From Comamonadaceae bacterium (GTDB taxonomy: Bacteria; Pseudomonadota; Gammaproteobacteria; Burkholderiales; Burkholderiaceae): a stretch of DNA of 18,080 nucleotides. The notes below the pieces were generated by a model. The model worked only from the letters and a program-made list of their open reading frames with translations. It did no database searches and had not been told where the DNA came from. The stretch is from assembly GCA_947505915.1 (NCBI GenBank), contig CANNNH010000012.1, forward strand, positions 1 through 18,080, written 5' to 3'. Both the position numbers and the translations under genes were made by a program. Within the stretch, counting starts at the first letter, position 1; each line of letters starts with the position of its first letter. Shown one piece after another: positions 6,786-14,501 of the stretch.

Positions 6786-8018
6786 TCAGCCCAGGGTGAC
6801 GCGTGCGAACTTGCGCTTACCGACCTGCACCACGTAGGTACCGGCAGCCAGCTTGAGCGCCTTGTCGCTGACCACGCTCGAGTCCACCCGCACACCGCCG
6901 CCGTCGATCAGGCGGGTGGCTTCGCTGCTGGAAGGGGCCAGGCCGGCGGCTTTGAGCAGGGCTGCGATGCCCATGGGCGCGCCGGTCAGGGTGACTTCGT
7001 CAATCTCGTCGGGCACGCCGCCTTTGCTGCGGTTGATGAAGTCTTGCTCGGCCGCATCGGCCGCGGCTGCCGAGTGAAAGCGGGTGGTGATTTCTTTGGC
7101 CAGCGCCACTTTGGCGTCTTTGGGGTTGCGCCCGCCCGCCACCTCGGCCTTGAGCGCGGAAATCGCCGCTTCGCTCTGAAAGGACAGCAAGGTGTACCAG
7201 CGCCACATCAGGGTGTCGGAGATGGAGAGCACTTTGGCGAACATGCTGTTGGGCTCTTCGGCGATGCCGATGTAGTTGTTTTTGCTTTTCGACATTTTCT
7301 CGATGCCGTCCAGCCCCTCGAGCAGCGGCATGGTCAAGATGCACTGCGGCTCCTGGCCGTATTCCTGTTGCAGGGTGCGGCCCATCAGCAGGTTGAACTT
7401 CTGGTCGGTGCCACCCAGCTCAAGGTCGGACTTGAGTGCCACCGAGTCGTAGCCCTGCATCAACGGGTACAAAAACTCATGCACGCTGATCGGCGTGCCG
7501 GCCTTGAATCGGTCATGGAAGTCGTTGCGCTCCATCATGCGGGCCACGGTGTACTTGGCGGCCAGCTGGATCATGCCCATCGCGCCCAGCGGATTGCTCC
7601 ACTCGCTGTTGTAGCGGATCTCGGTTTTGGCCGGGTCCAGCACCAGGCTGGCTTGGCGGTAGTAGGTTTCGGCGTTGGCCTTGATCTGCTCGGGGGTCAA
7701 TGGCGGGCGGGTGCTGTTGCGCCCGGACGGATCGCCAATCAGGCTGGTGAAGTCGCCAATGAGAAAGATCACCTGGTGCCCCAAATCCTGCAACTGGCGC
7801 ATCTTGTTGAGCACCACCGTGTGGCCGATGTGGATGTCGGGCGCGGTCGGGTCCAGCCCCAATTTGATGCGCAGGGGCTGGCCGGTGGCCTCAGAACGGG
7901 TCAATTTTTTCAGCCATTCGGCCTGCGGAATCAACTCTTCGCAGCCGCGCAAGGTCACGGCCAGTGCTTGCTGAACGGCGTCGGGCAGGGGCGAAGTGGA
8001 GGAAAGCGCTTGATTCAT
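6786..8018 (-). CDS. tyrS: Tyrosyl-tRNA synthetase
   Basis: Class I aminoacyl-tRNA synthetase charging tRNA-Tyr. The 410-residue protein has the HIGH motif at 63-66 (DPTAPDIHIGHT), GDFTSLIGDPSGR at 88-100, the tyrosine-binding region with GGTDQKFN at 203-210, and KMSKS at 242-246. A C-terminal S4 RNA-binding domain (about 340-408, ending TYVVQVGKRKFARVTLG) contacts the tRNA. The HIGH/KMSKS pair places it in the TyrZ-like subgroup rather than the E. coli TyrS type with HVGH/KFGKT. The ATG at 8018 gives a family-typical N terminus. It is divergent from the M23 peptidase gene and convergent with ybeY, with the hairpin elements as boundary. Confidence 0.96.
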   Translation of the reverse strand: MNQALSSTSPLPDAVQQALAVTLRGCEELIPQAEWLKKLTRSEATGQPLRIKLGLDPTAPDIHIGHTVVLNKMRQLQDLGHQVIFLIGDFTSLIGDPSGRNSTRPPLTPEQIKANAETYYRQASLVLDPAKTEIRYNSEWSNPLGAMGMIQLAAKYTVARMMERNDFHDRFKAGTPISVHEFLYPLMQGYDSVALKSDLELGGTDQKFNLLMGRTLQQEYGQEPQCILTMPLLEGLDGIEKMSKSKNNYIGIAEEPNSMFAKVLSISDTLMWRWYTLLSFQSEAAISALKAEVAGGRNPKDAKVALAKEITTRFHSAAAADAAEQDFINRSKGGVPDEIDEVTLTGAPMGIAALLKAAGLAPSSSEATRLIDGGGVRVDSSVVSDKALKLAAGTYVVQVGKRKFARVTLG

Positions 8019-8054
8019 AAGGGTTTTCGTTATATTTCGGGCTTTTCGGGTGGC

Positions 8055-8060
8055 TATAAT
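8055..8060 (+). promoter_or_regulatory. Possible -10 box in the tyrS / M23 divergent region
   Basis: A perfect TATAAT occurs on the plus strand in the 207-nt space (8019-8225) between divergent tyrS and the M23 gene. No good -35 is found 16-18 nt upstream. If used, it gives a leader of about 160 nt for the peptidase gene, with a GTAGC/GCTAC pair (from 8090) that could form a weak stem. A minus-strand TATAAC (8034-8029) could be the tyrS -10. Nothing else is recognised in this interval. Confidence 0.3.
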
Positions 8061-8225
8061 CTTGAGCTTGCTTTGAGATCAGCCGCCGGTAGCTATTTTA
8101 GATTGGCGCGCTACTTGCTGATCCGCACCATCGAATTGTCGCCGCAGCCCCTGGTTGCCCATTGCGTTATTTGCCCTCACCTGCCTTTTGGCTTGTGATG
8201 TGCAGTCTGCCTGGAATCTATTGTT

Positions 8226-9641
8226 TTGAGTACTGACGGTCTTCATCGTTACGGGTTGCAAATCTGGCAAAGCAGCAAGCTGATGCTAGCCATGCTGGCG
8301 CGCCACCCCAGGCGCGTAGGCGCTTCGCTGGCTGTTGTTCTGCTGGGCACCGGCGTCACGGCCTTCGGCCTGGTCCCCTTAGCGCCCGACGCCGCTGACC
8401 TGCCTGTCACCCAGGTGGTTGAAACAGTGCAAGCCCTGCCCTGGCAGGCCGGCAAAGAATCGCTTTCAGACCAAGGCTTTAACCTTTATCGCACCGAAGT
8501 CAGCCGCAGCTCGGACACCGCCGAAAGCCTGCTGCGCAGGCTTGGTATTGACGACCCGGCGGCCGCAGCCTTCTTGCGCAGCGACACACTGGCGCGCTCT
8601 TTGCTGGTGGGCCGGGCCGGCAAAACCTTAACCGCCGAAACCACCCACGATCAGCAACTGCTCAAGATGGCGATGCGTTGGGCCACTGAGGACGACACGC
8701 ACTTTCAGCGACTGGTGATTGAGCGCGTCGGCAGAACGTTCAGCTCCCGGATCGAGACAGCCGCCTACAGCGTGTCGACCCGGGTGGCCAGCGGTGTCAT
8801 CAAAACCTCGCTGTTTGCCGCTACCGACGAAGCCCATATCCCGGACGCTGTGGCCTCGCAAATCGCCGGCATCTTTTCGGGGGACATCGACTTTCACCGC
8901 AGCCTGCGCAAGGGTGACCGTTTCAGCGTGTTTTATGAGTCGCTTGAAGCCGACGGCGAAGCGCTCAAAACCGGCAAAGTGCTGAACGCCGAGTTCATCA
9001 ACAACGGCAAGTCTTTCCAGGCCGTGTGGTTCACTGACCCGGCCATGCAGACACCGGCCGTGCCTGGCACGCCGGCCGCCGCGCAGCGCCAGCTGGTCAA
9101 GGGCTCGTATTACACGCTCGACGGACAAAGCCTGCGCAAGGCCTATTTGGCTTCGCCCATGGAGTTCTCGCGCATGAGCAGCGGCTTCAAAATGCGTTTT
9201 CACCCCATCTTGCAAACCTGGCGGGCTCATCTGGGCGTGGATTACGCAGCCCCCACCGGCACTGCTGTTCGCGCTGTGGGCGACGGCGTGGTGGCTTTTG
9301 CCGGCTCGCAGGGTGGCTTTGGCAATGTGGTCTTTGTTGACCACCGCAGCGGCCACACCACGGTCTACGCACACCTGAGCCGTATCAAAGTGCAACGCGG
9401 CGCCAGAGTCACGCAAGGCCAGACCCTGGGTGCCGTGGGCGCCACCGGCTGGGCCACCGGTCCGCACCTGCATTTTGAGTTCAGGGTCAATGGCAAACAC
9501 CAGGACCCGACCCAGCTGGCGCGGCAAAGCGAATCCATTCCGCTGCCGGAAGCCAGCATGCCGGCGTTCAAGAAACTCGCTGCCAACGCTCGCGAACTGC
9601 TGCAAGCCGCCACAGTCATCGGCCAAAGCCGCGCCGAATGA
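8226..9641 (+). CDS. M23 family peptidoglycan endopeptidase, membrane-anchored
   Basis: Predicted murein endopeptidase acting in the periplasm. The 471 residues begin with a cytoplasmic segment and one membrane span (about 33-51, ASLAVVLLGTGVTAFGLV), then a long region (about 60-310) of the type found between the anchor and catalytic domain in MepM/YebA-like proteins, then the M23 domain at about 320-430. Zinc ligands are His335 and Asp339 (HLGVDYAAP) and His416, with His383 (YAHLS) and His414 (GPHLHFEF) completing the LytM active site; all key residues are present, so it should be an active enzyme rather than an EnvC/NlpD-type activator. The start is uncertain: TTG at 8226 with no clear ribosome site, or ATG at 8283/8292. 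anmK follows after 35 nt. Confidence 0.9.
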   Translation: MSTDGLHRYGLQIWQSSKLMLAMLARHPRRVGASLAVVLLGTGVTAFGLVPLAPDAADLPVTQVVETVQALPWQAGKESLSDQGFNLYRTEVSRSSDTAESLLRRLGIDDPAAAAFLRSDTLARSLLVGRAGKTLTAETTHDQQLLKMAMRWATEDDTHFQRLVIERVGRTFSSRIETAAYSVSTRVASGVIKTSLFAATDEAHIPDAVASQIAGIFSGDIDFHRSLRKGDRFSVFYESLEADGEALKTGKVLNAEFINNGKSFQAVWFTDPAMQTPAVPGTPAAAQRQLVKGSYYTLDGQSLRKAYLASPMEFSRMSSGFKMRFHPILQTWRAHLGVDYAAPTGTAVRAVGDGVVAFAGSQGGFGNVVFVDHRSGHTTVYAHLSRIKVQRGARVTQGQTLGAVGATGWATGPHLHFEFRVNGKHQDPTQLARQSESIPLPEASMPAFKKLAANARELLQAATVIGQSRAE

Positions 9642-9676
9642 GCCCTGGCCAGGCGCAACCGCCCTGGCTTTGACGC

Positions 9677-10810
9677 ATGTCTGCATTTTTCCTTGGCTTG
9701 ATGTCGGGCACCTCGCTCGACGGCGTGGATGGCGTGATCGCCGATTTGTCGCCTGATGCGCCCAGCCTGGTCCGGGCCGCGGCCAGCGAGCCCTTTGAGC
9801 CGGACTTCAAAGCCGAACTGCTTGCACTCAACAGCCCCGGCCATAACGAGCTGCACCGCGCCGCGCTGGCAGCCAACCAATTGGCCGGCGTCTATGCCCG
9901 AGTGGTTGAGCATTTGCTGCAAATTGCCGCGGTTCAAGGCATTCATCGCCAAGACATCATTGCCATAGGCGCTCACGGCCAAACTGTAAGGCACCAACCG
10001 CAGGCCTTTGGCACCGGCTACACGTTGCAGCTGAACAACCCGGCGCTACTGGCCGAGCTCACCGGCATTGATGTGATTGCCGACTTCCGCAACGCTGACG
10101 TGGCGGCGGGCGGCCAGGGCGCACCTTTGGTTCCGGCCTTTCACGCGGCTTTGTGGGCCGACGCTGCACAGTCCAGGGCGGTGCTCAACATAGGCGGCAT
10201 CAGCAACATCAGCTTGCTGCCGGCTGGCGGCACTGTGCAAGGCTTTGACTGCGGCCCCGGCAATGCCTTGCTGGATTTTTGGTGCCAGCGCCACACCGGC
10301 CGGCCTTTTGACGATGCGGGCGCCTGGGCGGCTTCAGGGCAAGCGCACCCGGGGCTGTTGGCCCGGCTGCGCCAAGCGCCCTTTTTTCAGCAAACACCAC
10401 CTAAAAGTACAGGCCGTGACCTGTTCAACGCAGACTGGCTGGCACTGCAATTAAACGGCTTTGAATCTGTGCCCGCGGTCGATGTGCAGGCCAGCCTGAC
10501 GGCGCTGACAGCGCTGACTTGCGCCCAAGACTTGCGCCGGCATCTGCCCGGCGCTGCGCAGTTGCTGGTGTGCGGTGGTGGCGCCCTGAACACCGAGCTG
10601 ATGCGCCAGTTGGCGCTGGCGCTGCCGGGTGTGGAGGTACTCAGCACCCAGGCCCGCGGCTTGCCGCCCTTGCAGGTAGAAGCTGCCGCTTTTGCCTGGC
10701 TGGCGCAAGCCTTCACGCTCAAGCAGCCCGGCAACCTGGTGGCAGTGACCGGCGCCAAAGGGCCGCGGGTGCTGGGCGCTTTGCACAGAGCGCCGCCCTT
10801 CTTGCCTTGA
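9677..10810 (+). CDS. anmK: Anhydro-N-acetylmuramic acid kinase AnmK
   Basis: Phosphorylates and hydrates 1,6-anhydro-MurNAc to MurNAc-6-phosphate in peptidoglycan recycling. The 377 residues are the normal length. Motifs in order: GLMSGTSLDGVDGV at 7-20 (phosphate binding), GAHGQTVRH at 98-106, DFRNADVAAGGQGAPLVP at 136-153, NIGGISNIS at 171-179, FDCGPGN at 190-196 with the likely catalytic base Asp191, and CGGGALNTELM near the C terminus. The ATG at 9677 starts directly at the conserved N terminus, though no strong ribosome site is seen. It lies 35 nt after the M23 endopeptidase, so a wall-cleaving enzyme and a wall-recycling enzyme are likely co-transcribed. An intrinsic terminator follows. 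Confidence 0.95.
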   Translation: MSAFFLGLMSGTSLDGVDGVIADLSPDAPSLVRAAASEPFEPDFKAELLALNSPGHNELHRAALAANQLAGVYARVVEHLLQIAAVQGIHRQDIIAIGAHGQTVRHQPQAFGTGYTLQLNNPALLAELTGIDVIADFRNADVAAGGQGAPLVPAFHAALWADAAQSRAVLNIGGISNISLLPAGGTVQGFDCGPGNALLDFWCQRHTGRPFDDAGAWAASGQAHPGLLARLRQAPFFQQTPPKSTGRDLFNADWLALQLNGFESVPAVDVQASLTALTALTCAQDLRRHLPGAAQLLVCGGGALNTELMRQLALALPGVEVLSTQARGLPPLQVEAAAFAWLAQAFTLKQPGNLVAVTGAKGPRVLGALHRAPPFLP

Positions 10811-10839
10811 GACCGGCTCGCAAAGCGAGAACGCCAAAC

Positions 10840-10869
10840 AAAAAGGGCCCTTATCGGGCCCCTTTTTTG
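10840..10869. terminator. Bidirectional intrinsic terminator between anmK and erpA
   Basis: AAAAAGGGCCC (10840-10850), a TTATC loop, then GGGCCCC and six T (10856-10868): a GC-rich stem with one bulged base, flanked by A and T tracts, so it can terminate both convergent genes. Two small palindromes flank it, CTCGC-AAA-GCGAG (10817-10829) and GCTGCC-CGA-GGCAGC (10873-10887). Confidence 0.85.
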
Positions 10870-10900
10870 TGTGCTGCCCGAGGCAGCCCGTGCGCAAAAA

Positions 10901-11266
10901 TCAGGTTGAAAAGCTCGAACCGCAGCCGCAGGTGCTGGTGGCGTTCGGGTTCTTGATGACGAACTGGGCGCCTTCGAGGTCATCTTTGTAGTCGATTTCT
11001 GCGCCGACCAGGTACTGGTAGCTCATGGCGTCGATCAGCAGCGAAACACCGTTTTTGGTCATGGTGGTGTCGTCTTCGTTGGTGATCTCGTCGAAAGTGA
11101 ATCCGTACTGAAAGCCCGAGCAACCGCCGCCCTGAACGAACACACGCAGCTTGAGCTCCGGGTTGCCCTCTTCGGCAATCAGGTCTGCCACCTTGGTGGC
11201 GGCGCTGTCGGTGAAGACAAAGGGGTGGGGCATCTCGGTCTGGATGTTCTCTGCAACTGCGCTCAT
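10901..11266 (-). CDS. erpA: Iron-sulfur cluster insertion protein ErpA
   Basis: A-type carrier that delivers Fe-S clusters to target proteins, for example in isoprenoid synthesis. The 121 residues carry the three cluster cysteines: Cys49 in [11 protein letters not shown] and Cys113/Cys115 in the C-terminal [19 protein letters not shown] is the ErpA form of the A-type signature and sets it apart from IscA and SufA. The ATG at 11266 is preceded by GAGGAG, a good ribosome site. Upstream, 11267-11363 should hold its promoter; a TACTAT box lies in an AT-rich patch, but no convincing -35 or IscR site was identified. It is convergent with anmK, and the rpsI terminator lies just upstream. Confidence 0.95.
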   Translation of the reverse strand: MSAVAENIQTEMPHPFVFTDSAATKVADLIAEEGNPELKLRVFVQGGGCSGFQYGFTFDEITNEDDTTMTKNGVSLLIDAMSYQYLVGAEIDYKDDLEGAQFVIKNPNATSTCGCGSSFST

Positions 11267-11363
11267 GGAAGACTCCTCAAGGGGTGAGTGGGTAATAGTA
11301 CAGTAAATTGATCAACCACAACCCGGGCAGGTCTACAGGGTGGCAAAAACATGAAGGCCCATG

Positions 11364-11397
11364 AAAAAAGCCGCCGGGCTTGCACCACAGCGGCTTT
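11364..11397 (-). terminator. Intrinsic terminator of the rplM-rpsI operon
   Basis: On the minus strand AAAGCCGC (11397-11390) pairs with GCGGCTTT (11374-11367), with a loop of about 15 nt, and the stem runs into a T tract ending at 11364. It begins about 20 nt after the rpsI stop. It separates the ribosomal operon from erpA, which is read in the same direction. Confidence 0.8.
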
Positions 11398-11417
11398 GGA
11401 CAGACCAGTGAAGCGGA

Positions 11418-11810
11418 TTAGCGCTTGCTGAACTGCTTGCGGCGACGTGCCGAACGGAAACCGACCTTTTTACGCTCGACTTCACGGGCGTCACGGGTGA
11501 CGAAGCCCGCCTGGCTCAGGGCCGGCTTGAGGGCTGCGTCATAGTCGATCAGCGCGCGGGTGATACCGTGGCGGATTGCGCCAGCCTGGCCGGACTCACC
11601 GCCGCCGTGCACGTTGACCATGATGTCAAACGTCTCGACGTGGTTTGTCAGAAACAGGGGTTGGCGGCAAATCATGATCGAGGTCTCACGGCCGAAGAAC
11701 ACCTGAATGTCCCGGTCGTTGATCGTGATCTTGCCAGTGCCTTTTTTGATAAACACGCGGGCAACGCTGGATTTGCGTCGGCCGGTGCCGTTGTTCCATT
11801 CACCAATCAT
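11418..11810 (-). CDS. rpsI: 30S ribosomal protein S9
   Basis: Small-subunit protein whose C-terminal tail reaches the P-site tRNA. The 130 residues have [12 protein letters not shown] at 8-19, the central [20 protein letters not shown] signature at about 69-88, and the basic tail [18 protein letters not shown] with the invariant SKR end. Length is standard. The ATG at 11810 has AAGGAG just upstream, overlapping the rplM stop codon (TAAGGAG), so the two genes are translationally close, 11 nt apart, in the conserved rplM-rpsI order. Confidence 0.98.
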   Translation of the reverse strand: MIGEWNNGTGRRKSSVARVFIKKGTGKITINDRDIQVFFGRETSIMICRQPLFLTNHVETFDIMVNVHGGGESGQAGAIRHGITRALIDYDAALKPALSQAGFVTRDAREVERKKVGFRSARRRKQFSKR

Positions 11811-11821
11811 CTCAAGGCTCC

Positions 11822-12250
11822 TTAGATTTCCAACACTTTGGGTTGCTGGGCAGTGTGCGGGTGCTCAGCACCGCCGTACACCTTGAGTTTTTTGATCATG
11901 GCGTAACCCAGCGGACCCTTGGGCAGCATGCCCTTGACCGCTTTTTCCAGGGCACGGCCCGGGAACTTGGTTTGCATGTCGCGGAAATTGGTGGCAGAAA
12001 TGCCGCCTGGATAACCGGAATGGCGATAGTAGATTTTGTCAGTCGACTTGGCGCCGGTGACGCGCAGCTGGGCTGCGTTAATGATGACAATGAAGTCACC
12101 GGTATCGACGTGAGGCGTGTAAATGGCCTTGTGTTTGCCGCGTAAACGGAGAGCAACTTCGCTGGCTACTCGTCCGAGGACCTTGTCGGTCGCGTCAATC
12201 ACAAACCATTCATGCACCACGTCAGCGGGTTTTGCGCTGAATGTTTTCAT
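11822..12250 (-). CDS. rplM: 50S ribosomal protein L13
   Basis: Early-assembly 23S rRNA-binding protein. The 142 residues match the E. coli length, with [16 protein letters not shown] at 15-30, [17 protein letters not shown] at about 36-52, [11 protein letters not shown] at about 74-84, and [19 protein letters not shown] at about 104-122 followed by [14 protein letters not shown], the L13 signature. First gene of the rplM-rpsI operon. The ATG at 12250 has only a weak AAAGAG-type ribosome site. A leader of roughly 180 nt with possible stem-loops precedes it; L13 or its operon is autoregulated in some bacteria, but no known leader family can be assigned here. Confidence 0.98.
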   Translation of the reverse strand: MKTFSAKPADVVHEWFVIDATDKVLGRVASEVALRLRGKHKAIYTPHVDTGDFIVIINAAQLRVTGAKSTDKIYYRHSGYPGGISATNFRDMQTKFPGRALEKAVKGMLPKGPLGYAMIKKLKVYGGAEHPHTAQQPKVLEI

Positions 12251-12428
12251 GAATTACTCTTTTCAAAGTTTGGTTTGCCCAGAGCACCCGTGAAATCAGT
12301 TTCAAGGGCTGCACCGGAATGGGTTTATGTCTATTCCACGGTCGGCGTTCTTCTGATGAGAACCTCTTAGGTGGGGTTCACCGCACTCACGCGCAGTGTC
12401 TTCCGGCGGACATGAAAACGCTGAAGAA
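12251..12428 (-). promoter_or_regulatory. Long 5' leader of rplM-rpsI, possibly structured
   Basis: If the promoter at 12435-12464 is used, the message starts near 12428 and has a leader of about 178 nt, long for a ribosomal operon unless regulatory. On the minus strand a GTTCT-CATCAGA-AGAAC hairpin and a GGTG/CACC hairpin can be seen near its middle. No open frame of note lies within it. The other part of this interval (12465-12514) holds the upstream region of rlmJ, where I see no clear promoter. Confidence 0.4.
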
Positions 12429-12434
12429 CCAAGG

Positions 12435-12464
12435 ATTATACGAATTTTTGGGCTTTGCGGGCAA
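12435..12464 (-). promoter_or_regulatory. Putative promoter of rplM-rpsI
   Basis: On the minus strand a perfect TATAAT (12440-12435) has TTGCCC (12464-12459) 18 nt upstream. Position and direction fit the rplM-rpsI operon; it is divergent to rlmJ, whose ATG is about 50 nt away. Confidence 0.5.
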
Positions 12465-12514
12465 AACCCCGCCTTCCAGCAGGTTTGCGTGCCCGCAGCG
12501 GTTAGCATCCTTGT

Positions 12515-13468
12515 ATGTTTAGCTACCGCCACGCTTTCCATGCCGGCAACCACGCTGATGTGCTCAAACACACCACGCTGATCGCCCTCATGAAGTACCT
12601 GACCCAGAAAGACACGGCCCTGACCGTGATCGACACCCACGCCGGGGCCGGCCTGTACCGTCTGGACGGCGACTACACCGAGACCAGCGGCGAAGCGCTC
12701 GAAGGTATTCTGAAGCTGCTGGCCAAACCGGTCGCCGAGCCGCCCAAGCCCGGCGGCAAGGCCAAGCCGGTGGTCGAAGAGCCGCTGGCACCCGCCTTGC
12801 AAGACTATCTGGACGTGCTCAAGTCACTGAACCCGCAGTTTGCCCAAAGCGGCGAGGCTGCCCATTTGCGCATTTACCCGGGCTCGCCCTTCATTGAGCA
12901 GCGGTTTCTGAGCGGGCGCGACAAGCTCAAGCTGTTTGAGCTGCACCCGACCGACTTCAAATCACTCTCAGGCAACATCGAGCAGCTGGGCGTTGGCCGG
13001 CAGGTGGCCGTCGCGCGCGAAGACGGTTTTGAGGCACTCAAGACCTTTTTGCCGCCGCCGGCGCGCCGCGCCATGGTGTTTTGCGACCCCAGCTACGAGA
13101 TCAAAAGCGACTACGCCCGCGTCAGCGCCTGCATGGCTGACGCCATCAAGCGTTTTGCCACCGGCACTTACGTGGTCTGGTACCCGATCATTCCGCGGCC
13201 CGAAGCGCATGATTTGCCGCGCAAACTCAAAACGCTGGCCGTGAAAGCCGGCCGCAGCTGGCTCAACGCCAGCCTGACCGTGAAATCCAGCAAGCTGACC
13301 ACCGACGTGGCCGGCGAAGTGGTCCGCCCCGGCCTGCCGGCCAGCGGCATGTTCGTCATCAACCCGCCGCACACCCTCAAGGCAGATCTGCAATTGGCGC
13401 TGCCGCAAATGGTCGCGCGGCTGGGGCAAGACCGGCACGCCGCGTTCGGGCTGGAGCACGGCGGCTGA
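12515..13468 (+). CDS. rlmJ: 23S rRNA (adenine(2030)-N6)-methyltransferase RlmJ
   Basis: SAM-dependent enzyme that methylates A2030 of 23S rRNA. The N terminus FSYRHAFHAGNHADVLKH (2-19) is the family signature; VIDTHAGAGLY (38-48) is the SAM-binding motif I, and CDPSYE (190-195) is the catalytic motif, with Asp191 as the expected catalytic residue. E. coli has DPPY at that place, so DPSY is a conservative variant. At 317 residues it is longer than the ~280 of E. coli, mainly because of a Pro/Lys-rich stretch at about 70-92 (KPVAEPPKPGGKAKPVVEE) in the lid region, and a somewhat longer C-terminal part. The ATG at 12515 lies directly before the signature. Single gene between divergent rplM and convergent metF. 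Confidence 0.93.
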   Translation: MFSYRHAFHAGNHADVLKHTTLIALMKYLTQKDTALTVIDTHAGAGLYRLDGDYTETSGEALEGILKLLAKPVAEPPKPGGKAKPVVEEPLAPALQDYLDVLKSLNPQFAQSGEAAHLRIYPGSPFIEQRFLSGRDKLKLFELHPTDFKSLSGNIEQLGVGRQVAVAREDGFEALKTFLPPPARRAMVFCDPSYEIKSDYARVSACMADAIKRFATGTYVVWYPIIPRPEAHDLPRKLKTLAVKAGRSWLNASLTVKSSKLTTDVAGEVVRPGLPASGMFVINPPHTLKADLQLALPQMVARLGQDRHAAFGLEHGG

Positions 13469-13482
13469 CTGGGCCCTCGGGT

Positions 13483-13533
13483 ATGGATTCCTGCCCCAGA
13501 TCAGGTCGAGGGCAGGCTCTTCGCAGGAATGAC
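13483..13533. repeat. dRS3-like palindromic repeat with enlarged loop
   Basis: ATTCCTGC (13487-13494) pairs with GCAGGAAT (13523-13530), with the same ATGG and GAC flanks as the copy at 2567-2593, but the 4-nt loop is replaced by 28 nt. Inside, CTGCCC (13491-13496) can pair instead with GGGCAG (13510-13515), so two hairpins compete. It follows the rlmJ stop by 14 nt. Confidence 0.65.
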
Positions 13534-13566
13534 GGGGCGGGGGCAGTAGAGGCGGCTTTCTTGGGC

Positions 13567-13596
13567 GTCATCCTCGCGAAAGCGGGGATCCATGAC
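13567..13596. repeat. dRS3-like palindromic repeat, reverse orientation
   Basis: The core ATCCTCGC-GAAA-GCGGGGAT (13569-13588) pairs along all eight positions with one G-T pair and a stable GAAA loop; GTC on the left and CCATGAC on the right complete the dispersed-repeat frame (GTCAT...ATCCATGAC). It is opposite in orientation to the neighbouring copy at 13483-13533. Both lie in the 159-nt gap between convergent rlmJ and metF and may serve as terminators. Confidence 0.65.
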
Positions 13597-13627
13597 TTCG
13601 TGTTTGTCCGGCTTGCCGGAACCGGCC

Positions 13628-14479
13628 TCAGGCCAGCCTGAGTCGCTGGATGATCTCGCTGCTGGCGCCGGCCTGGTTCATGGTGTAGAAATGAATGCCC
13701 GGCACACCGGCCGTGTGCAACTGGTCGCACAGGTCGGTGACGACGTCCAGACCAAAAGCCTTGATAGACGCAGTGTCGTCGCCAAAGCCTTGCAGGCGAA
13801 GCCGGATCCAGCGCGGAATCTCGGCGCCGCAGGCGTCTGAAAAACGCATCAACTGCGTCGAGCTGGTGATCGGCATGATGCCAGGCACCACCGGCACATC
13901 GGCGCCGAGCTTGTAGGCGTCATCGACAAAACGAAAGTAAGCGTCGCTGTTGAAAAAATACTGCGTGATGGCCGAGTTGGCTCCGGCCTTGACCTTGGTG
14001 GCAAAAGCCTGCAAGTCAGCCTCGGCCGATTTGGCCTGCGGGTGAATTTCGGGGTAGGCCGCTACCTCGATGTGAAAGGCATCGCCGGTTTCGGCACGGA
14101 TGAAGGCCACCAAATCGCTGGCGTAATGGAACTCGCCGCCCATGCCGTAGCCGCTGGGCAAGTCGCCGCGCAAAGCCACCAGACGCTTGACGCCCATGGC
14201 CTGCAATTGCGCCAGTTGCTCACGCACAGTGGCCTTGGTCGCGCCCACGCATGAGAAGTGCGATGCGGCTGGCACGCCCTCGGCCAGTATTTCCTTGACG
14301 GCCGCAAAGGTGCCTTCTTGCGTGGAGCCACCCGCACCGAAAGTGACCGAGCAAAACTCAGGCTTGTGCGCGTACAGCGCGGCGCGCGTGGCGCGCAGCT
14401 TGGCCGCGCCTTCAGGCGTCTTGGGTGGAAAAAATTCAAAGCTGATTGGCAGTGTCTTGGTCATCACGCGGTTATCCAT
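13628..14479 (-). CDS. metF: 5,10-methylenetetrahydrofolate reductase MetF
   Basis: FAD-dependent enzyme that reduces 5,10-methylene-THF to 5-methyl-THF, the methyl donor for methionine synthesis. The start chosen, ATG at 14479, gives 283 residues, the usual length; a second ATG five codons on (14464) is almost as plausible, and the frame open to 14560 runs back into tlyA. Motifs: SFEFFPPKTPEG at 13-24 with the catalytic Glu15, CSVTFGAGGSTQEGT at 43-57, ALRGDLPSG at 102-110, and the C-terminal PGIHFYTMNQ block. It lies 22 nt after the tlyA stop and so is probably co-transcribed with ahcY and tlyA from the SAH-riboswitch promoter; its substrate pathway fits that control. Confidence 0.95.
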   Translation of the reverse strand: MDNRVMTKTLPISFEFFPPKTPEGAAKLRATRAALYAHKPEFCSVTFGAGGSTQEGTFAAVKEILAEGVPAASHFSCVGATKATVREQLAQLQAMGVKRLVALRGDLPSGYGMGGEFHYASDLVAFIRAETGDAFHIEVAAYPEIHPQAKSAEADLQAFATKVKAGANSAITQYFFNSDAYFRFVDDAYKLGADVPVVPGIMPITSSTQLMRFSDACGAEIPRWIRLRLQGFGDDTASIKAFGLDVVTDLCDQLHTAGVPGIHFYTMNQAGASSEIIQRLRLA

Positions 14480-14501
14480 CTTTGCGTTGCTTGTCGCATT
14501 A

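Noticed and set aside
7044..8198. 384-codon open frame on the plus strand opposite tyrS
   Set aside because: Antisense to a complete tyrosyl-tRNA synthetase; low-complexity His/Gln/Val-rich translation typical of shadow frames.
8628..9686. 352-codon open frame on the minus strand opposite the M23 gene
   Set aside because: Shadow of the M23 coding strand with no recognisable motif and no ribosome site.
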